Notes under the pieces: generated by a model | Told to the model about the DNA's origin: nothing | Seen by the model: the letters and a program-made list of their open reading frames with translations, nothing else | Database searches by the model: none | DNA from: Zymogenus sp964542895 | Lineage (GTDB): Bacteria; Desulfobacterota; Zymogenia; Zymogenales; Zymogenaceae | Direction: 5' to 3' | Assembly (NCBI GenBank): GCA_964542895.1 | Contig: CAZIWT010000158.1 | Span: 1 to 7,755, forward strand | DNA: 7,755 nucleotides | Shown here: positions 5,999 through 7,755 of the stretch, piece by piece | Layout of the letters: every line of letters begins with the position of its first letter | How positions within the stretch are numbered: position 1 is the first letter of the stretch | Made by a program: the position numbers and the translations under genes

Positions 5999-7300
5999 AT
6001 GAAGAACGACGACTCGATAGGATACTGGTCCGCCGTGGCCATCGGGATAGGCGGGATGGTCGGTGGCGGCATATTCGCCGTACTTGGCCTGGCGGTGGAG
6101 CTCGCGAGAGGCGGGACACCCGTGGCCTTCGCACTGGCCGGGGCCGTTGCAATGGTCACCTCCTATTCATACGCGAAGATGTCCGTCGCCTACCCGAGCC
6201 AGGGGGGGACGGTAGAGTTCCTGAACCAGGTCTTCGGCCCCGGACTGATCACCGGGGGGCTTAATATCCTCCTCTGGCTGAGCTACATAATCGTCCTCTC
6301 CCTCTATGCATATACCTTCGGGAGCTACGGGGCGAGCTTTTTCCCCGAATCGATGCAGCCGGTCGTAAAACACATCTTTATCAGCGGGGCGGTGATCCTT
6401 CTGACACTGTTGAATATACTCAGTGCAAAGATCGTTGGTGAATCGGAAGAATTTATAGTTGCGGTAAAAATCATTATTCTGCTTGTCTTTATCGGCTTCG
6501 GCATCGGGAGCGTCGACCTATCGAAACTCGGCCCGTCGACCTGGACGGCCCCCTTGAATATCATTACGGGGGGCATGATAATATTCGTGGCATACGAGGG
6601 ATTCGAGCTGATCGCGAATACGGCCGGGGATATAAGGAACCCCAAAAAGACCCTTCCCGCCGCCTACTACACCGCCGTGGGATTCGTGATTTTATTATAT
6701 ATCGTCGTCGCCGTCGTAACAGTGGGAAATTTGCCGCTTGAGCAGATAATCAAGTACAAGGACTATGCCCTGGCGGCCGCAGCTAAACCCTTTCTCGGGA
6801 TGTTCGGGTTTACCATGATCGGGATAGCGGCGCTCCTCTCCACGGGCTCCGCCATAAACGCCACGCTCTACGGGGCGTCCCGCTTCAGCTACATAATCGC
6901 GAAGGACGGGGAGCTACCGAAGGCCCTCGAGAAAAAGACATGGAACCGTCCCCTGGAAGGTCTCTTCATAACCTCGGGGTTGACCCTCGTAATCGCAAAC
7001 CTCTTCGACCTATCGAGCATCGCCACGATGGGGAGCGCTGGATTCCTCATCGTATTCGGGATGGTTAACGCCGCCAACGCAAGGGCAGCAAAGAAGACGG
7101 GCAGCCTGAGGTGGCTCTCCCTTGTCGGTCTCTTCTTATGCATCTTCGCACTGGGGGCGTTGATCTGGCAGAGGGCGACGACGAATTTAGTTGAGGTATG
7201 GGTCCTGGTGGTCATGGTGGGACTGGCCTTTATTATAGAGTGGTTATACAGGAGGGTTACGGGGAGAAAGCTGAGGCACTTTGGGCTAAAGAGATATTGA
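5999..7300 (+). CDS. APC-superfamily amino acid/amine permease
   Basis: 433 residues with about 12 predicted membrane helices (roughly 8-32, 40-62, 84-106, 124-142, 148-170, 188-210, 218-243, 265-290, 321-340, 342-362, 371-390, 398-418). TM1 carries GIGGMVGGGIFAVLG (16-30), the broken-helix substrate motif of LeuT-fold APC transporters. TM6 has FVAYEGFELIANTAGDIRNP (196-215), where the family shows a conserved F/YxGFE pattern followed by the acidic-Asn-Pro loop before TM7. It is therefore a secondary transporter of amino acids, polyamines or related amines at the inner membrane; the substrate cannot be determined. The start at 5999 is favoured because GAGG (5989-5992) sits 6 bases upstream. 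An ATG at 5995 is in another frame. Being downstream of the FAD oxidoreductase suggests supply of, or export from, the same pathway. The C-terminus is short and basic, consistent with the positive-inside rule. Confidence 0.92.
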   Translation: MKNDDSIGYWSAVAIGIGGMVGGGIFAVLGLAVELARGGTPVAFALAGAVAMVTSYSYAKMSVAYPSQGGTVEFLNQVFGPGLITGGLNILLWLSYIIVLSLYAYTFGSYGASFFPESMQPVVKHIFISGAVILLTLLNILSAKIVGESEEFIVAVKIIILLVFIGFGIGSVDLSKLGPSTWTAPLNIITGGMIIFVAYEGFELIANTAGDIRNPKKTLPAAYYTAVGFVILLYIVVAVVTVGNLPLEQIIKYKDYALAAAAKPFLGMFGFTMIGIAALLSTGSAINATLYGASRFSYIIAKDGELPKALEKKTWNRPLEGLFITSGLTLVIANLFDLSSIATMGSAGFLIVFGMVNAANARAAKKTGSLRWLSLVGLFLCIFALGALIWQRATTNLVEVWVLVVMVGLAFIIEWLYRRVTGRKLRHFGLKRY

Positions 7301-7667
7301 GCACGTCTAGATTTCCGCATTGTTCTGCCGTCTAACAAGGCGGATTTGCTCCCCACAATGACATTGAAGGGGGAATTATGGTTGATTCACCCTATCACAG
7401 GGCAAACCGACAACACAAATTGTGACTAATGTAATTTAATCGATTGCAAGACCTATAAAATTGCTGATTATTTCTATAACACTTTCTTTCCGATATCTAT
7501 ATAACGGCTATTTTACCCATTCATAATTATCTTTAAATAATGGTAATATTCTATATCAGCACCACTATAAAGCGCTACTTCAGATATTAATAATCAGTAG
7601 AATGACTTTAAATACCCGTTCTTCTTATCAACGCCTATGATGTATGATTTATCAGATGGATTTTTAG
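7301..7667. other. AT-rich stretch without a convincing gene
   Basis: After the permease terminator hairpins the composition falls sharply (about 30 percent GC in 7441-7500), unlike the rest of the window. I see no tRNA, no long open frame with a ribosome site and no transposase motif. It contains a short palindrome, CACAA-A-TTGTG (7414-7424), and the possible decayed minus-strand reading frame listed separately. The abrupt return to GC-rich coding sequence near 7668 suggests an insertion or rearrangement boundary. Confidence 0.5.
7314..7344 (+). terminator. Possible terminator after the permease gene
   Basis: TCCGC (7314-7318) pairs with GCGGA (7340-7344), and TTGTT (7320-7324) with AACAA (7334-7338). 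One A-G mismatch separates the two stems, and the loop is 9 bases. Only TTT follows, so termination efficiency is doubtful. A second hairpin, TCCCC (7350-7354) with GGGGA (7370-7374) and an inner CAAT/ATTG pair, comes next. Confidence 0.35.
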
Positions 7668-7680
7668 TTCTACCTGGAGG
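7513..7680 (-). pseudogene. Possible decayed reading frame of unknown family
   Basis: Read on the minus strand from about 7680, one frame gives 28 open codons (including SDKSYIIGVDKKNGYLKSFY). A TGA follows (7596-7594), then 26 more codons in the same frame (including SEVALYSGADIEYYHYLK), ending at TAA (7515-7513). The peptide looks protein-like on both sides of the TGA, as expected of a gene 3' end with a nonsense change and no 5' end. I do not recognise the family. Chance is a real alternative: a plus-strand frame over the same bases is also open for about 50 codons. Confidence 0.22.
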
Positions 7681-7755
7681 TCTTGGAGAGTCCCCAGGCG
7701 GTCAAGATCGCTGCCGGAGTTGGTCGCCGGTTGCCCATCCACTGCACGGGCACGG
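7668..7755 (+). pseudogene. 5'-truncated IclR-family regulator fragment, continuing off the right edge
   Basis: A GC-rich frame of 29 codons runs to the window end. It reads YLEVLESPQAVKI followed by AAGVGRRLPIHCTGT and the first base of a G-starting codon. This matches the opening of the IclR effector-binding domain, whose family pattern is YL..VES...V......GRRLPLHCTA.GKALLA. An intact gene would have a winged helix-turn-helix and linker, about 80-100 residues, before this point. Instead, a TAG (7665-7667) lies directly upstream in frame and the preceding DNA is AT-rich with no helix-turn-helix in any frame I checked. No credible start exists: TTG at 7683 is only 2 bases after GGAGG. The gene thus appears to have lost its DNA-binding half. 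The match rests on a short segment, so confidence is moderate. Confidence 0.6.

Noticed and set aside
7414..7424. CACAA-A-TTGTG palindrome as a CRP/HcpR-type site
   Set aside because: HcpR/CRP sites are arranged TTGTGA...TCACAA, the opposite orientation, and no promoter or gene start lies next to it.
7378..7425. 15-codon open frame (ATG to TGA) behind an AAGGGGG ribosome-site-like sequence
   Set aside because: The ribosome site is good, but the G-run also belongs to a hairpin arm and the peptide has no recognisable feature. Too short to support as a gene.

Overview
The window looks like chromosomal DNA from an anaerobic or microaerophilic bacterium, probably in or near the Desulfobacterota (former Deltaproteobacteria). 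This placement is an inference, with low to moderate confidence. It rests on GC-rich genes with frequent AGG (Arg) and ATA (Ile) codons, AT-rich intergenic gaps, and an Rrf2 regulator coupled to a ferredoxin of the kind found beside hydroxylamine-reductase-type stress genes in anaerobes. There is no rRNA, tRNA, CRISPR array or intact mobile element.

Layout. (1) 94-1170, plus: a predicted lipoprotein of the paraoxonase/arylesterase six-bladed propeller family, with its calcium ligands and disulfide cysteines kept. It runs convergently into a strong GC hairpin at 1211-1251. (2) 3293/3257 down to 1278, minus: an apparent three-gene operon. It starts with an Rrf2 regulator carrying three cluster-type cysteines. 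A cysteine-rich 252-residue ferredoxin-like protein follows, its ATG sharing one base with the Rrf2 stop codon. An HD-domain phosphohydrolase with an eight-cysteine N-terminal module comes last. Upstream lies a near-ideal sigma-70 promoter (TTGACA-N16-TATAAT) whose -10 box sits inside a perfect TTAGGTA-N6-TACCTAA palindrome, which looks like an Rrf2 autoregulatory operator. (3) 4145-3417, minus: a DUF2461 (TIGR02453-type) protein of unknown function. (4) 4376-7300, plus: a phytoene-desaturase-like FAD oxidoreductase, then an APC-superfamily permease 87 bases downstream, with a long hairpin between them. (5) 7301-7667: AT-rich DNA with no convincing gene. (6) 7668-7755: GC-rich DNA encoding what looks like a headless piece of an IclR-family effector domain that runs off the right edge.

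How the genes may work together. The Rrf2-ferredoxin-HD set reads as a self-regulated redox or nitrosative stress module: Fe-S sensor, Fe-S electron carrier or scaffold, and metal phosphohydrolase with cysteine clusters. The oxidoreductase-permease pair may handle a shared substrate, but nothing in the sequence identifies it. The right end looks like a recombination or insertion scar.
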